Below are positions 1 to 10,250 of a stretch of DNA of 64,000 nucleotides, piece by piece (the first letter of the stretch is position 1; the number at the start of each line of letters is the position of its first letter). Origin of the DNA: Cyanobium sp. PCC 7001 (lineage in GTDB: Bacteria; Cyanobacteriota; Cyanobacteriia; PCC-6307; Cyanobiaceae); NCBI RefSeq assembly GCF_000155635.1, contig NZ_DS990556.1, positions 1,851,079 to 1,915,078 of the forward strand. Direction: 5' to 3'. The notes below the pieces were generated by a model, which was not told where the DNA came from, did no database searches, and saw nothing but the letters and a program-made list of their open reading frames with translations. The position numbers were made by a program, and so were the translations under genes.

Positions 1-622
<622 letters not shown>

Positions 623-674
623 CCAAGGGCCCCTGACGGGGCCCGCAGCCTGCCTGGGGAGGACGGCCTCCAGC

Positions 675-3600
675 TCAGAGCATCGGGGTGGACGCCATGT
701 CCTGGATCAGATTGAGCTGGCCGCCCTGAACCAGGTTGTTGTTGCCGCCGATGGTGCCGTCCCGCAGGCTGTGGGCCTGCACATCTGCCAGGAAGGTGCT
801 GCCGGCAGCCTGGTCATAGATGGGGGAGACATCGATGATCCCGGACGATTCCCAGTTGCCGGGGTCGCTGGCACTGGGATCGGTCTGACCTGCGGCCGTG
901 GGCACGGCGGTGCGGTCGATCTGGGCCCAGCGCTCGCTGGTGGCCTGACCGGTGATCGGATCGGTGGCGGTGGGGCTCACCTTCCAGATCGAGGTTTCCT
1001 CCTGGCTGAAGTAGGCCGGGGAGACCGAGCGGTCTTCCTGCACATAGACAGAGCCATCCCCCGCCCAGGTGAGGTTGTCGGGGTTGCGGATGATCGTGGC
1101 GCCGAAGGCACCCTCCTGGCCGGCGTCGATGACGCCGTCATTGTTGCCATTGGCCGCATCCCAGGCGGCGATCTCCCGATCGCCGTCGTAGATCACGGCC
1201 AGATCGGTGCTGTTCGAAGCGTCGATCAGACCGTCGGCGTTGAAGGCCCCGCTGAGATCGAGGCTGATCAGATTGCCGAAGGTATCCGCGCCGCCAAAGG
1301 CCGCGTTCCCCGTGGTGGCCAGCACCACTTCCTGGCCATCCTCCGGATTGATGCTGGCGTCCTCGAGGCGGCTGAGCTGCAGGGCACCGAGGGCATTGGC
1401 GGTACCGCGCAGGGTGCTCTCGTCCCAGCCCGCCACGTCGGTACCGGAGCCCACCAGCTGCCAGCTACCGGAAGCCGGAGTGGCCAGGGAGAGGAGGTTG
1501 AGGTCGGCGGAATCGGGAACGCCCGCCAGCCCGGCATCGGTGCCGATGAGGCCCCCCGGTGTCGGCACCCAGGTGTACACCTCGCCCTGGCTGGCCGCCA
1601 GGCCGTTGCGCTCGAGGAACCCGGCGGCGGGATCCGTGGACTTGGTGCCCACCCAGAGGTAGAGCGGAGCGGTGTTGTCGTCCATCAGCAGCACACCCAC
1701 GCTGTCGCTGCTGCCGGTGTCCACTTGGACGGCCGTTTCCCAGCCGCCCCGACCCAGGCCCGGCAGGGCATACAGGGTGTCGGTGGCGGTGTCGAGCGCG
1801 TAGAACAGACCCTCATCCGCTTCCTCACCGGTGAGATAGAGGGCGTCCACGAAGCCGTGACCCTCACCGAAGCGGTTCGCCATCTCGAAACTGCCCGAGC
1901 AGAAGCGGTTGAAGCCGCCGCCGATCTGGGCCGCATCGGTCACCAGATTGCCGTCGGCATCGATGATGGAGGTGTAGGCGATCCCACCGGCGATCAGCGC
2001 CGACTGGTAGCCGTTGCTGGCGTCGTCATCGGTGTCCTTGTCGACGATCAGCTTGTGGATGCGGGCACCGGTCAGGGCTGCGGTGCCCACCAGGTAGGGC
2101 GTGCCGGTGCCGCGGTTGAGCTCGCTGTTGGCCAGCACGGTGTAGGTGCCATCGCCGTTGTCAAAGGCACCCAGTCCATCGAGGATGCCGGTGGGTGCAT
2201 ACACACTGCTGCCCGGCTCCAGGCCGTTGGTGAACTCGCCGTTGGTGAGCAGGTTGCTCACCGCCAGCTCCGGGCCTCCCGCCACATCCTTCAGCATGGT
2301 GGGCTCGAAGAAACCGGCGCTGCCGAGGCCGGGAGATTCGATCAGGACTCCGAGATCGAGGATGTCGAGGGTATTGCTCACCTCGTTCGACACCACCAAC
2401 TGGCTACGGCCCGTGGGACTGTCCTTGGCGGGGATCAGCAGCAGACCCTCGGGTGACAGGCTGCCCTCGATCACCCGATGGCTCACGTAGCGACCATCGG
2501 CAGGATTGCTGATGTCGAAGACGGCCAGAGTGGTCTTGAGTCCGCGCTCCATGCCCACGATGGCGTAGGTGCGTCCATCCAGTTTCACCGTGGTGACTGT
2601 TTCCGATTCCACCCCCTTGGCGTCGCTGCGGCCGTCGTCATAGGTGCCAGCCGCGAAGGCGATGGTCTGCAGGCTGTTGCCGCTGTCCCAGACCAGGGCA
2701 CCGGTCTTGGCATCGAAGATGCTCACCGAACGGCCGCCCAGGGAGAGGTTGGTCTGGGAGAGGCTGGTCTGGCCGCCATCCGGGGTCACGATGGTCTCGA
2801 GGCGACCATCCGGCGCTGCCGGATTGCGGGCGACATCTTCATAGGCACCGTATTCACGAGCATCACCTTCGTTGGCCGTGATGTAGTACGTGCGCCCCTT
2901 CACCTTGAAGGCACTGATGCCATCGGGCATCCGCAGGCCAAGGAACTCCTGACCCAGCAGTGGATTGAACACCCCATCAGTTCCCGCGGCATTGTCCCTG
3001 TCGGAAAGGTCAACGGCGAACTGGGAGTAATCCACCGTTCCCAGGGCCTGGATGGCCTCGATGCGCCCGGTCTTGAGATTCACAACGGCAACGCCATTGT
3101 TCTCCTGCAGGGTGACATAGGCCTTATCACCCAGAATGCTCACATATTCAGGCTCGATATCCTGTGGAACGGTTGTACCGGCAGGCCCGGAAATCCGCAG
3201 GTCAGCAGGAATGTCAAGCCCAGGCTGGTCAAAGCCAAGATCGAGATAATCGAAGCGCGGATTCTTCTCACCCTTGATCGCGATGATACCGATGGAGCCC
3301 ACCGGATCAACGCTGTAGTCAGCGCTGGGCTGGCCTTCATTGGCGATCACCAGCCTGCGGCCATCCTGGCTGAAGGCGATGCCATCGGGCAGGTAGCCCA
3401 CGCTCACATCCTGCAGCAGCTGCAGCGTTCCATCCCGCTGCATGCGGAAGAAACGCACCATCCCGGGAGCAGGATTGGCGTCGTAGTCGCCAGGGGTGAG
3501 GGCCACAGCCACCAGATCCCCGTAGGCCGCCACCGAGGTGCTCACATAACCACCTCCGTAGCTGAGCCGCTGGATGAGCTGCGGGGAGGACGGATCGGTG

Positions 3601-4004
3601 GCCTCGGTGATCTGGAGTGTCTCACCACCACCGGAAGACAGGAGGAAGAACCTCTTGCCCACCCGCACATAGGCGGAGATTTCTGATTGGAACTGTTCGC
3701 CGCTGGTTCCTTCCGGCGTGAAATCCAAACGACCCACCAGGGCGTCGGCCGGACGCTCCGAGACGTCGTCGTCACGTTTCTGGCCACCGTGCTTCGAGCG
3801 GCCTGCGTGTCTGCGCTCCAACGCTTCCAGCTTCTGCATCAGGCGTCTCTCTCGCCGCTTCAGCCGCTCTGACATGTCATCATCTGAGGACAGCTGGTGC
3901 AGAACGGATTCCAGCCGGGCGATCCTTGCCTGAAGGCGGGACTTCGTCCGGGCTGGCCAGGTGGCAGCGGCCCCAAACACCCTGCTCTGATCGGAAGCAA
4001 CCAT
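675..4004 (-). CDS. Choice-of-anchor I / PhoX-like two-domain protein (putative extracellular phosphatase)
   Basis: This is a 1109-aa protein. Residues 20-75 are a charged, Arg/Glu/Leu-rich predicted coiled coil. Residues about 90-555 match the choice-of-anchor I beta-propeller family, including stretches such as YVTLQENNGVAVVNL and YYITANEGDAREYGAYEDV. Residues about 560-1105 resemble PhoX/DUF839-type phosphatases (NPDNLTWAGDGSVYVQEDRS, GEGHGFVDALYLTGEE). PhoX enzymes are Ca/Fe-dependent phosphomonoesterases outside the cell. No Sec or Tat signal is visible at the N terminus, so export, if real, would need another route such as type I secretion. ATG at 4004 is the only good start. It is monocistronic and tail-to-tail with ligA. 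Phosphatase activity is inference. Confidence 0.72.
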   Translation of the reverse strand: MVASDQSRVFGAAATWPARTKSRLQARIARLESVLHQLSSDDDMSERLKRRERRLMQKLEALERRHAGRSKHGGQKRDDDVSERPADALVGRLDFTPEGTSGEQFQSEISAYVRVGKRFFLLSSGGGETLQITEATDPSSPQLIQRLSYGGGYVSTSVAAYGDLVAVALTPGDYDANPAPGMVRFFRMQRDGTLQLLQDVSVGYLPDGIAFSQDGRRLVIANEGQPSADYSVDPVGSIGIIAIKGEKNPRFDYLDLGFDQPGLDIPADLRISGPAGTTVPQDIEPEYVSILGDKAYVTLQENNGVAVVNLKTGRIEAIQALGTVDYSQFAVDLSDRDNAAGTDGVFNPLLGQEFLGLRMPDGISAFKVKGRTYYITANEGDAREYGAYEDVARNPAAPDGRLETIVTPDGGQTSLSQTNLSLGGRSVSIFDAKTGALVWDSGNSLQTIAFAAGTYDDGRSDAKGVESETVTTVKLDGRTYAIVGMERGLKTTLAVFDISNPADGRYVSHRVIEGSLSPEGLLLIPAKDSPTGRSQLVVSNEVSNTLDILDLGVLIESPGLGSAGFFEPTMLKDVAGGPELAVSNLLTNGEFTNGLEPGSSVYAPTGILDGLGAFDNGDGTYTVLANSELNRGTGTPYLVGTAALTGARIHKLIVDKDTDDDASNGYQSALIAGGIAYTSIIDADGNLVTDAAQIGGGFNRFCSGSFEMANRFGEGHGFVDALYLTGEEADEGLFYALDTATDTLYALPGLGRGGWETAVQVDTGSSDSVGVLLMDDNTAPLYLWVGTKSTDPAAGFLERNGLAASQGEVYTWVPTPGGLIGTDAGLAGVPDSADLNLLSLATPASGSWQLVGSGTDVAGWDESTLRGTANALGALQLSRLEDASINPEDGQEVVLATTGNAAFGGADTFGNLISLDLSGAFNADGLIDASNSTDLAVIYDGDREIAAWDAANGNNDGVIDAGQEGAFGATIIRNPDNLTWAGDGSVYVQEDRSVSPAYFSQEETSIWKVSPTATDPITGQATSERWAQIDRTAVPTAAGQTDPSASDPGNWESSGIIDVSPIYDQAAGSTFLADVQAHSLRDGTIGGNNNLVQGGQLNLIQDMASTPML

Positions 4005-4302
4005 GGATCAACGTCCAACGGGAGCTTCAAGCTCTCAGGGAAGCAGCCTGCACCCGATAACCCAGGGTTAAGGGCCTGGAAAGCTTCGCTGAAGGACATC
4101 CATCCCGCACCGGGGTTGTCTTCGGCGCTGCATGACAGTGCGACAGAACAGGTGCAGGATCCGGACAAGTGCTGGATCCGGCTGCACACCAGGAGGGGCT
4201 CAATGGCTGTGCGACCCCAGTCAGACCGGAACCCAGCCCTTCCAACACGGGGCAGCCGCCGACCCCTGACCCGTTCCTAACGTGAATCGGTGAAGCGGGG
4301 CC
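4005..4302. other. Intergenic region between divergent genes, no gene seen
   Basis: These are about 300 bases between the divergent starts of the phosphatase-like gene and mscS. An open frame covers part of it on the plus strand, but its composition is not protein-like and I recognise nothing. An 8-bp direct repeat GGATCCGG occurs twice near 4158-4182. Promoters for both neighbours must lie here, but I cannot place them. Confidence 0.4.
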
Positions 4303-5886
4303 ATGGGCGTGCGGGTCGGGCTGTGGAGGACACTCACGGCGACGCTGCTGGGGCTGCTGATCGGGCTGACACCGGCGCTGGCCCAGGGCACCGCAACGGC
4401 GAACCCGGCCCCGATCCTGCTGGATGGGCGCACCCTGTTCAACCTCTGGCCCTCACGCAACCTCACGGCCGAGCAGCGCAGCAGCACCGTGAACGGCCGG
4501 CTGGAGGAGGCCGTGGCCTCAGGGCGCCCGGTGCAGGTGACGGTGGAGGAGGCCAACAACCTGCCGGTGCTCAGCCTCAACGGCCGCACCCTGGTGACGG
4601 TGACGGAACGGGATGTGCCCGAGGGCCTGGAGGCACGGGAGCAGGCCGAGCAGTGGCAGAGCCAGCTGGAGGCGGCCATCGCCCGTGCCCGGCAGGAACG
4701 CACCCCCGAGCACATGGTGCGCATGCTGCCGCGGATGCTGGCGATCCTGCTGGCGGCCCTGGGGCTGCACCTGCTGCTGCGCAGGCTGTGGCGCCGCTGG
4801 TGCCCCGAGGCGCTGACCCCCCTGCCCCTGCCCACCGAAGGGGAGCGCAGCGACCGCTCCAACCGCTTCCTGCTGCGCAGCGCCCTCGTGCTGCTCCAGA
4901 GCCTGGTGTGGCTGGGGGCCGCGGCCCTGGTGATGGATCTGTTTCCCCTCAGCCGCAGCCTCAGTGCCGGCGTGGTGGAGGCCCTGCGGCGCTGGCTCAG
5001 CGCTCCGTTCCTGCCGCTGGGCTCCCGCAGCTACTCGCTGCAGGACGTGGTGGTGCTCGTGCTGCTGTTCATCGCCCTGGCCCAGGCGGTGGGGATGCTG
5101 CAGAGCCTGCTGCGCCGGCGGGTGCTGCGCTACACGGGCATGAGCGAGGGCGGCCAGGAGGCGGTGGCCTTCGTGGCCCGCTACGGCCTGCTGCTGGTGG
5201 GCACGCTGGTGCTGCTGCAGCTGTGGGGGCTCGACCTCACCTCGCTCACCCTGTTCGCCAGCGTGCTCGGGGTGGGGGTGGGCCTGGGGCTGCAGGGGAT
5301 CAGCAAGAACTTCCTCAGCGGCCTGATCATCATTTTCGAGCGCCCCATCCAGGTGGGCGACTTCGTGGAGATCGGCGATCTGCAGGGCACGGTGGAGAGC
5401 CTGGGTCTGCGCAGCACCAAGGTCACCACCCTCGATCGGGTCACGATCATCGTGCCGAACTCCGAATTTCTCGAGTCACGAGTGATCAACTGGAGCCATG
5501 GCAGTTCGGTGTCACGGCTGCAGGTGCCGGTGGGGGTGGCCTACGGATCCGACACCACCGCCGTGCGCGAGGCCCTGATCGCCGCCTGCAAGGGCAATAC
5601 GGCCGTTCTGAAATCGCCACAGCCGCGGGTGTACTTCAGCAATTTCGGCGACAGCTCCCTCAACTTCACCCTGCTGGTGTGGACGCGGGAGCCCCGGCGC
5701 CAGTACGAGATCGTGAGCGACCTGAACTACAGGATCGAAGCCCTGCTCAGGGAGCGCGGCATCACCGTGCCCTTCCCGCAGCGGGATCTGCACCTGGGCG
5801 ACGGCAGCCTCAGGATCAACCTGCCGCCGGCGCTCGAGGCGGGACTCCAGGCCCTGCTGGAGCGGCAGCAGAACCCGGAGCGCTGA
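4303..5886 (+). CDS. mscS: MscS-family mechanosensitive ion channel
   Basis: This 527-aa inner-membrane channel should open on membrane tension and release solutes on hypo-osmotic shock. A Sec signal peptide (residues 1-28, ending ALAQG) is followed by a periplasmic segment of about 110 residues, several membrane helices (about 144-162, 190-212, 246-266, 290-310) and the diagnostic pore helix with Gly/Ala packing (SVLGVGVGLGLQGISKNFLSG region, about 317-337). The cytoplasmic beta domain follows (FERPIQVGDFVEIGDLQGTV). The extra N-terminal domain makes it longer than E. coli MscS. mscL follows 77 bases downstream, so the two major osmotic safety valves sit together. Confidence 0.92.
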   Translation: MGVRVGLWRTLTATLLGLLIGLTPALAQGTATANPAPILLDGRTLFNLWPSRNLTAEQRSSTVNGRLEEAVASGRPVQVTVEEANNLPVLSLNGRTLVTVTERDVPEGLEAREQAEQWQSQLEAAIARARQERTPEHMVRMLPRMLAILLAALGLHLLLRRLWRRWCPEALTPLPLPTEGERSDRSNRFLLRSALVLLQSLVWLGAAALVMDLFPLSRSLSAGVVEALRRWLSAPFLPLGSRSYSLQDVVVLVLLFIALAQAVGMLQSLLRRRVLRYTGMSEGGQEAVAFVARYGLLLVGTLVLLQLWGLDLTSLTLFASVLGVGVGLGLQGISKNFLSGLIIIFERPIQVGDFVEIGDLQGTVESLGLRSTKVTTLDRVTIIVPNSEFLESRVINWSHGSSVSRLQVPVGVAYGSDTTAVREALIAACKGNTAVLKSPQPRVYFSNFGDSSLNFTLLVWTREPRRQYEIVSDLNYRIEALLRERGITVPFPQRDLHLGDGSLRINLPPALEAGLQALLERQQNPER

Positions 5887-5963
5887 GCCTCACGAAACCC
5901 GGGTCTGGTGTTGCACGGCGCAGCAGGCTCACTAGCTTTTCGGGAGTCATCCACTGCGTCTCC

Positions 5964-6356
5964 ATGCCGTCCCGCCGCCCCGGCCTGCTGGCCGACTTCA
6001 AGGCCTTCATCAACAAGGGCAACGTGGTGGATCTCGCCGTTGCCGTGGTGATCGGCGGCGCCTTCAGCCAGGTGGTGAACGCGGTGGTGAGCCTGGTGAT
6101 GACCACCCTGCTGGAGCCGGTGCTCAAGGCCGCCCAGGTGGAATCGATCAGCGCCTGGCCGGCCGGGGCCGTGCTGGTGGCCCTGATCAACTTCCTGGTG
6201 ATCGCCTTCGTGGTGTTCCTGATCGTGCGGGCCATCGAGGCGGCCAAGCGCAAGGAGGCCGCCAAGGCCGAGGCGGAGGCGGCCCCCGACACCCAGGCCC
6301 AGCTGGCCTCAGCGGTGACCCGGCTGGCCGATGCTCTGGATCGCCGGGGGCTGTAG
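5964..6356 (+). CDS. mscL: Large-conductance mechanosensitive channel MscL
   Basis: This 130-aa protein forms the pentameric large-conductance osmotic release valve. The family signature is at the N terminus (FKAFINKGNVVDLAVAVVIG), followed by TM1 with GGAF, a periplasmic loop (about residues 45-70), TM2 (VALINFLVIAFVVFLIV, about 73-94), and a charged cytoplasmic helix rich in Lys/Glu/Ala. The length is typical. I chose ATG 5964 because the family motif starts shortly after it; the open frame extends far upstream only as a shadow of mscS. It lies 77 bases after mscS on the same strand and is probably co-transcribed. Confidence 0.95.
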   Translation: MPSRRPGLLADFKAFINKGNVVDLAVAVVIGGAFSQVVNAVVSLVMTTLLEPVLKAAQVESISAWPAGAVLVALINFLVIAFVVFLIVRAIEAAKRKEAAKAEAEAAPDTQAQLASAVTRLADALDRRGL

Positions 6357-6359
6357 GGA

Positions 6360-6676
6360 TCAGCACGCCGCTCGCAGCGGCCTCTTCACGGCGACCGCGC
6401 CGCAGGAGCAGGTGGGCGTGCAGGGCACACCACAGCTGGTAGCCGACGGTGACCTGGCGGATCCCAAGCTGTTCGAGCCCCGCGACGGCCGCCTCGGCCC
6501 CCTCCAGTTCGGCCACCACGGGCCAGCCGGCTCACCTCCGCCCTCAGGCTGGGGCCGAGACGGAGGAGCGCGTCGTGGAGCCGCAGCAGGGCGGGCCCGT
6601 CGATCCGGCCCGTGATGGCCCGATGGCCGCAGACTGAGCAGGCTGATGCACCCCAGCTGGGGCCAGACGTCACCAT
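6360..6676 (-). pseudogene. Possible small gene split by a frameshift
   Basis: On the minus strand two protein-like pieces adjoin in different frames: LLRLHDALLRLGPSLRAEVS from about 6600 down to 6533, then WPVVAELEGAEAAVAGLEQL down to about 6370 (continuing GIRQVTVGYQLWCALHAHL). Removing one base near 6527 would fuse them into a single Leu/Ala-rich protein. In the second frame a TGA stands directly before the join, so neither piece has a clear start of its own. The 3' end runs toward mscL and the true stop is unclear. No function is recognised. Alternatively both pieces are chance open frames. Confidence 0.33.
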
Positions 6677-7109
6677 GGTGAGCCATTTCGATCACGTCAC
6701 CGTTGTGGTGCAGGACGTGGAGGCGGCCAGGCGGTTCTTTGCCCTGCTGGGCTTCGAGGAAGACAAGGCGCTGGTGATCAGCGGCCCCACGTTCTCCAGC
6801 TACATGGGAGTGGATGGCATCGAGGCCGAACACGTCACGCTCGTGCTCCCCCACGCCACGCCGCGCCTGGAAGTGCAGCTGCTCAAGTATCACCACCCAC
6901 AGGTGCACCCAGACCCGGAGATCGCCAACCTCTGCAGGCTGGGCTTCAACCACATCTGCTTCGCCGTCGACGACCTTGAGGCCGAGGTGGCCAGGCTCAC
7001 CGCCAAGGGGGTGCAGCTGCGCAATCAGATGATGACGTTCAACACCCGCAAGCTGGTCTTCCTCTCCGGGCCTGAGGGCATCACCGTGGAACTGGCGGAA
7101 TGGCGATGA
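6675..7109 (+). CDS. VOC-family (glyoxalase/bleomycin-resistance fold) protein
   Basis: This 144-aa single-domain protein has the paired beta-alpha-beta-beta-beta modules of the vicinal oxygen chelate superfamily. The four expected metal ligands are visible: His in FDHVTVVV near the N terminus, Glu in LEVQLLKYHH, His in GFNHICFAVDDLEAE, and Glu in GITVELAEW at the C terminus. The substrate cannot be read from sequence; the family includes glyoxalase I, methylmalonyl-CoA epimerase and dioxygenases. ATG 6675 puts the first beta strand directly at the start; an earlier in-frame ATG at 6612 would add residues without family character. Confidence 0.85.
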   Translation: MVSHFDHVTVVVQDVEAARRFFALLGFEEDKALVISGPTFSSYMGVDGIEAEHVTLVLPHATPRLEVQLLKYHHPQVHPDPEIANLCRLGFNHICFAVDDLEAEVARLTAKGVQLRNQMMTFNTRKLVFLSGPEGITVELAEWR

Positions 7110-7395
7110 AGTTCGCTGTCAGGCTGGAGCGAAGCGGCTGACAGCGATGCCGAAGATGCAAACAAAGCAAAGGATGCAGAACACGAACACCACCCCGAAG
7201 TCCTACGCCAGCAGGGCTCTGCATGGCCTTGTTGGAGCGGGGATGGCTCGGCACCCAGCCCCCTCCAGTTCGGCCTGATCGGACTTGTCATCGGGGCTTC
7301 GGCGCTGATGGGCTGGCTCCGGGGAGACAGGTTCCTTGATTCCGTCTCCAGGGCGCTGGATTGCACCTCGACTTAGCCAACCTGGAGGCCCGCCC
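7110..7395. other. Intergenic region with a doubtful membrane-segment fragment
   Basis: In the plus frame around 7263-7375 the sequence reads SPLQFGLIGLVIGASALMGWL and then a short charged tail, which looks like one membrane helix, but there is no start codon upstream in that frame. A short open frame from ATG 7147 ends at 7275 in another frame. Together they might be a frameshifted mini-gene, but I cannot support it as a gene. Confidence 0.3.
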
Positions 7396-10185
7396 TCAGC
7401 CCAGCCCCTGCAGCCGCCCCCGGGCCAGCGCGGCCTGGGCTTCGACTTCCGCCAGGTTGGCGCGGCACGCGGCAACGACCTCCGGCGGCGCCTTGCCGGC
7501 GAAGTTGGGGTTGGCGAGGCGGCCGGCCAGCCCCTGGATCTCCTTCTCGGCCTTGGCCAGGTCTTTCTCCAGCCGGCTGCGCAGGGCCCCCAGGCTCTGC
7601 TCCGGCACGGTCAGGCTCACCTGGGCGTCGCTGTCCACGATGCCGAGCAGCTGACCCGCCGCGGGCTGGGACTCCAGGCCGAGGTCGCTGCCGCCCACCA
7701 GGCGCAGGATCTTGTCCTGGTTGGCCTCCAGGAAGCCCTGGCGCTCCGGGCTGCCGCTGTGAATCCCCACCGGCAGCCGCTCCGAGGGCTTCACCCCCGA
7801 AAGCGCGCGGAGGTTACGCAGGGCCCGCACCGCCTCGATCCCGAACTGGAAGGCCTGCTCGTGGCCCTCATCGATCCAGCCGGCGTCCAGCTCGGGCCAG
7901 GCCTGCAGGGCCAGGAACTCCGTGGCCTCGGCGCGAGTCACGGCATGCCAGAGCTCCTCGGTGAGGTGGGGCATCAGCGGGTGCAGCATCACCAGCAGGG
8001 CCTCGAGGCTGTGGGCCAGCACCCGGCGCGCCGCCGTGCGGGCAGCGGGATCCTCCCCGGCCAGGCGAGGCTTGGCCCATTCGATGTACTGGTCGCAGAG
8101 GTCGTTCCAGGCGAACTCGTAAAGCAGCTTGGCCGCCTCGCCGAGCCGGTAGCTGCCGTAGAGCTCCGCCGCCTGTTCGGCGGTGCGGGCCAGGCGCGAG
8201 AGGATCCAGCGGTCCTCGCTCTCCAGCTCGGCGGTCAGGGGCCGGCCCAGGCTGGACGGCGTCTCGCCACCCAGGTTCATCAGGGCGAAACGGGTGGCGT
8301 TCCAGAGCTTGTTGGCGAAGTTGCGGGCCGTCTCCACCGTGCCGGAGCTGCCGTCGTTGCGGTCGTAGTCGAGGCGGATGTCCTGGCCGGCGCCCGCCAC
8401 CTCCCGCACCAGGGCGAAGCGCAGGGCATCGGCGCCGTAGCGCTCGATCAGGGGCAGCGGATCGATGCCGTTGCCCGCCGACTTGCTCATCTTGCGGTTG
8501 TTCTCATCCCGCACCAGGCCGTGGATGTAGACGTCCCGGAAAGGCATGCGGCCGGTGAAGGCGCCGGCCATCATCGTCATCCGGGCCACCCAGAAGAAGA
8601 TGATGTCGAAGCCGGTCACCAGCACGCTGGTGGGGTACCAGGCGGCCAGGTCGACGCTCGTGTCGTCGGGCCAGCCCAGGGTGGAGAAGGGCCAGAGGCC
8701 GCTGGAGAACCAGGTATCGAGCACGTCGGGGTCCTGCTCCAGCTGCAGCTGCCGACCCGCCGCCCGGCTGGCGGCGCCGTACTGCGCCTCCGCCTTGGCC
8801 TCGGCTTCAGCGGCATCGCGGGCCACCACGTAGGGGGTGGCATCGGTGATCACACCGCCCGTCTCGCTCACCACGAACCAGGCGGGGATGCGGTGGCCCC
8901 ACCAGAGCTGACGGCTGATGCACCAGTCGCGGATGTCGGTGAGCCAGTCGCGGTACACCTTGGCCCAGCGCTCCGGCACGAAGCGGGGTTGGCCTTGATC
9001 GAGCGCCTCCCGGCAGCGGGCCGCCAGCGGCTCGGCCTTCACAAACCACTGGGTGGAGAGCAGCGGCTCCACAGGCACCTTGCCACGATCCGAGCAGGGC
9101 ACGCTGTGGCGGTGCGGTTCCACCTTCACCAGGAAGCCCTCGGCTTCCATGGCCGCCACCACCGCCTTGCGGGCCTCGAAGCGATCCAGGCCCTCGAAGC
9201 GGCCGGCGGCGGCGTTCATCGTGCCGTCCTTCGCCATCACGGTGATCAGCGGCAGGCCGTGGCGGGCACCGATGGCGAAGTCGTTGGGGTCGTGGGCGGG
9301 GGTCACCTTCACGCATCCCGTGCCGAAGGCCGGATCCACATGGGCATCGGCCACGATCGGGATCGTGCGGCCCACCAGCGGCAGGGTGAGGCTGCGGCCC
9401 ACCAGGGCACTGTAGCGGGGGTCGTCGGGGTGGACAGCCACGCCGGTGTCGCCCAGCATCGTCTCCGGCCTGGTGGTGGCCACCACCAGGTGGTCGGTGC
9501 CGCCAGCGCCGGGCTCGCCGCTGAGCGGATAGCGGAAGTGCCAGAGGTGGCCGTCCACCTCCTTGGTTTCCACCTCCAGGTCGCTCACCGCCGATCCCGA
9601 CGCGGGGCACCAGTTCACCAGGTATTCGCCCCGGTAGATCAGCCCCTGCTCGTGCAGGCGCACGAAGGCTTCGGCCACCGCGGCGCTCAGGCCGGGGTCG
9701 AGGGTGAAGCGCTCGCGGCCCCAGTCCACCGAGTAGCCCAGGCGCCGCAGCTGGCCCACGATGGTGCCGCCGCTCTCGGCCTTCCAGCTCCAGGCGCGCT
9801 CGAGGAAGGCGTCGCGGCCCAGGTCGTCCTTGCTGCCGCCTTCCGCCTGGATCTGCTTCTCCAGGATCGTCTGCACGGCGATCGAGGCGTGGTCGGTGCC
9901 CGGCAGGCAGAGCACGTTGCGGCCCCGCAGCCGCTGGAAGCGCACGATCGTGTCGATCAGGGCCGTCTCGAAGCCGTGGCCCATGTGGAGGCTGCCGGTC
10001 ACGTTCGGCGGCGGGATCACCACCGAGAACGGTTCACCCGGCGCCTCAGGATCCGGATGAAAGGCCCCGGCAGCCTCCCAGGCCGCTTGCCAGCGGGCCT
10101 CGGTGCCAGCCGGGTCGTAGGTCTTGGGGAGGGCCTCGGCGGGGGCGGCCTCAGTCATGGCAGGAGCTGGAATGGCCTCAGCCAT
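7396..10185 (-). CDS. valS: Valyl-tRNA synthetase
   Basis: This 929-aa class I synthetase charges tRNA-Val. The HIGH-type signature is HMGH at residues 67-70 in [14 protein letters not shown], and the KMSKS loop appears as [11 protein letters not shown] near residue 565. Between them lies the CP1 editing domain that hydrolyses Thr-tRNA-Val ([26 protein letters not shown]). The anticodon-binding domain follows ([15 protein letters not shown] onward), and the C terminus is the coiled coil specific to ValRS ([20 protein letters not shown]). The length is normal. A second in-frame ATG at residue 10 is an equally plausible start. A tRNA-Val gene also lies in this window at 32.3 kb. Confidence 0.97.
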   Translation of the reverse strand: MAEAIPAPAMTEAAPAEALPKTYDPAGTEARWQAAWEAAGAFHPDPEAPGEPFSVVIPPPNVTGSLHMGHGFETALIDTIVRFQRLRGRNVLCLPGTDHASIAVQTILEKQIQAEGGSKDDLGRDAFLERAWSWKAESGGTIVGQLRRLGYSVDWGRERFTLDPGLSAAVAEAFVRLHEQGLIYRGEYLVNWCPASGSAVSDLEVETKEVDGHLWHFRYPLSGEPGAGGTDHLVVATTRPETMLGDTGVAVHPDDPRYSALVGRSLTLPLVGRTIPIVADAHVDPAFGTGCVKVTPAHDPNDFAIGARHGLPLITVMAKDGTMNAAAGRFEGLDRFEARKAVVAAMEAEGFLVKVEPHRHSVPCSDRGKVPVEPLLSTQWFVKAEPLAARCREALDQGQPRFVPERWAKVYRDWLTDIRDWCISRQLWWGHRIPAWFVVSETGGVITDATPYVVARDAAEAEAKAEAQYGAASRAAGRQLQLEQDPDVLDTWFSSGLWPFSTLGWPDDTSVDLAAWYPTSVLVTGFDIIFFWVARMTMMAGAFTGRMPFRDVYIHGLVRDENNRKMSKSAGNGIDPLPLIERYGADALRFALVREVAGAGQDIRLDYDRNDGSSGTVETARNFANKLWNATRFALMNLGGETPSSLGRPLTAELESEDRWILSRLARTAEQAAELYGSYRLGEAAKLLYEFAWNDLCDQYIEWAKPRLAGEDPAARTAARRVLAHSLEALLVMLHPLMPHLTEELWHAVTRAEATEFLALQAWPELDAGWIDEGHEQAFQFGIEAVRALRNLRALSGVKPSERLPVGIHSGSPERQGFLEANQDKILRLVGGSDLGLESQPAAGQLLGIVDSDAQVSLTVPEQSLGALRSRLEKDLAKAEKEIQGLAGRLANPNFAGKAPPEVVAACRANLAEVEAQAALARGRLQGLG

Positions 10186-10250
10186 GGCTTGCGGAGGGGG
10201 ATGAGCAATGGCCCCATGGTCTCAAAGCGCCCCTGCGCCCGGCGCCACAG

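Noticed and set aside
4158-4182. GGATCCGG direct repeat as an operator
   Set aside because: Only two short GC-rich copies with no promoter elements around them; chance is likely.
7147-7375. Small membrane gene between the glyoxalase-fold gene and valS
   Set aside because: The hydrophobic part has no start codon in frame, and the ATG-led frame ends before it.
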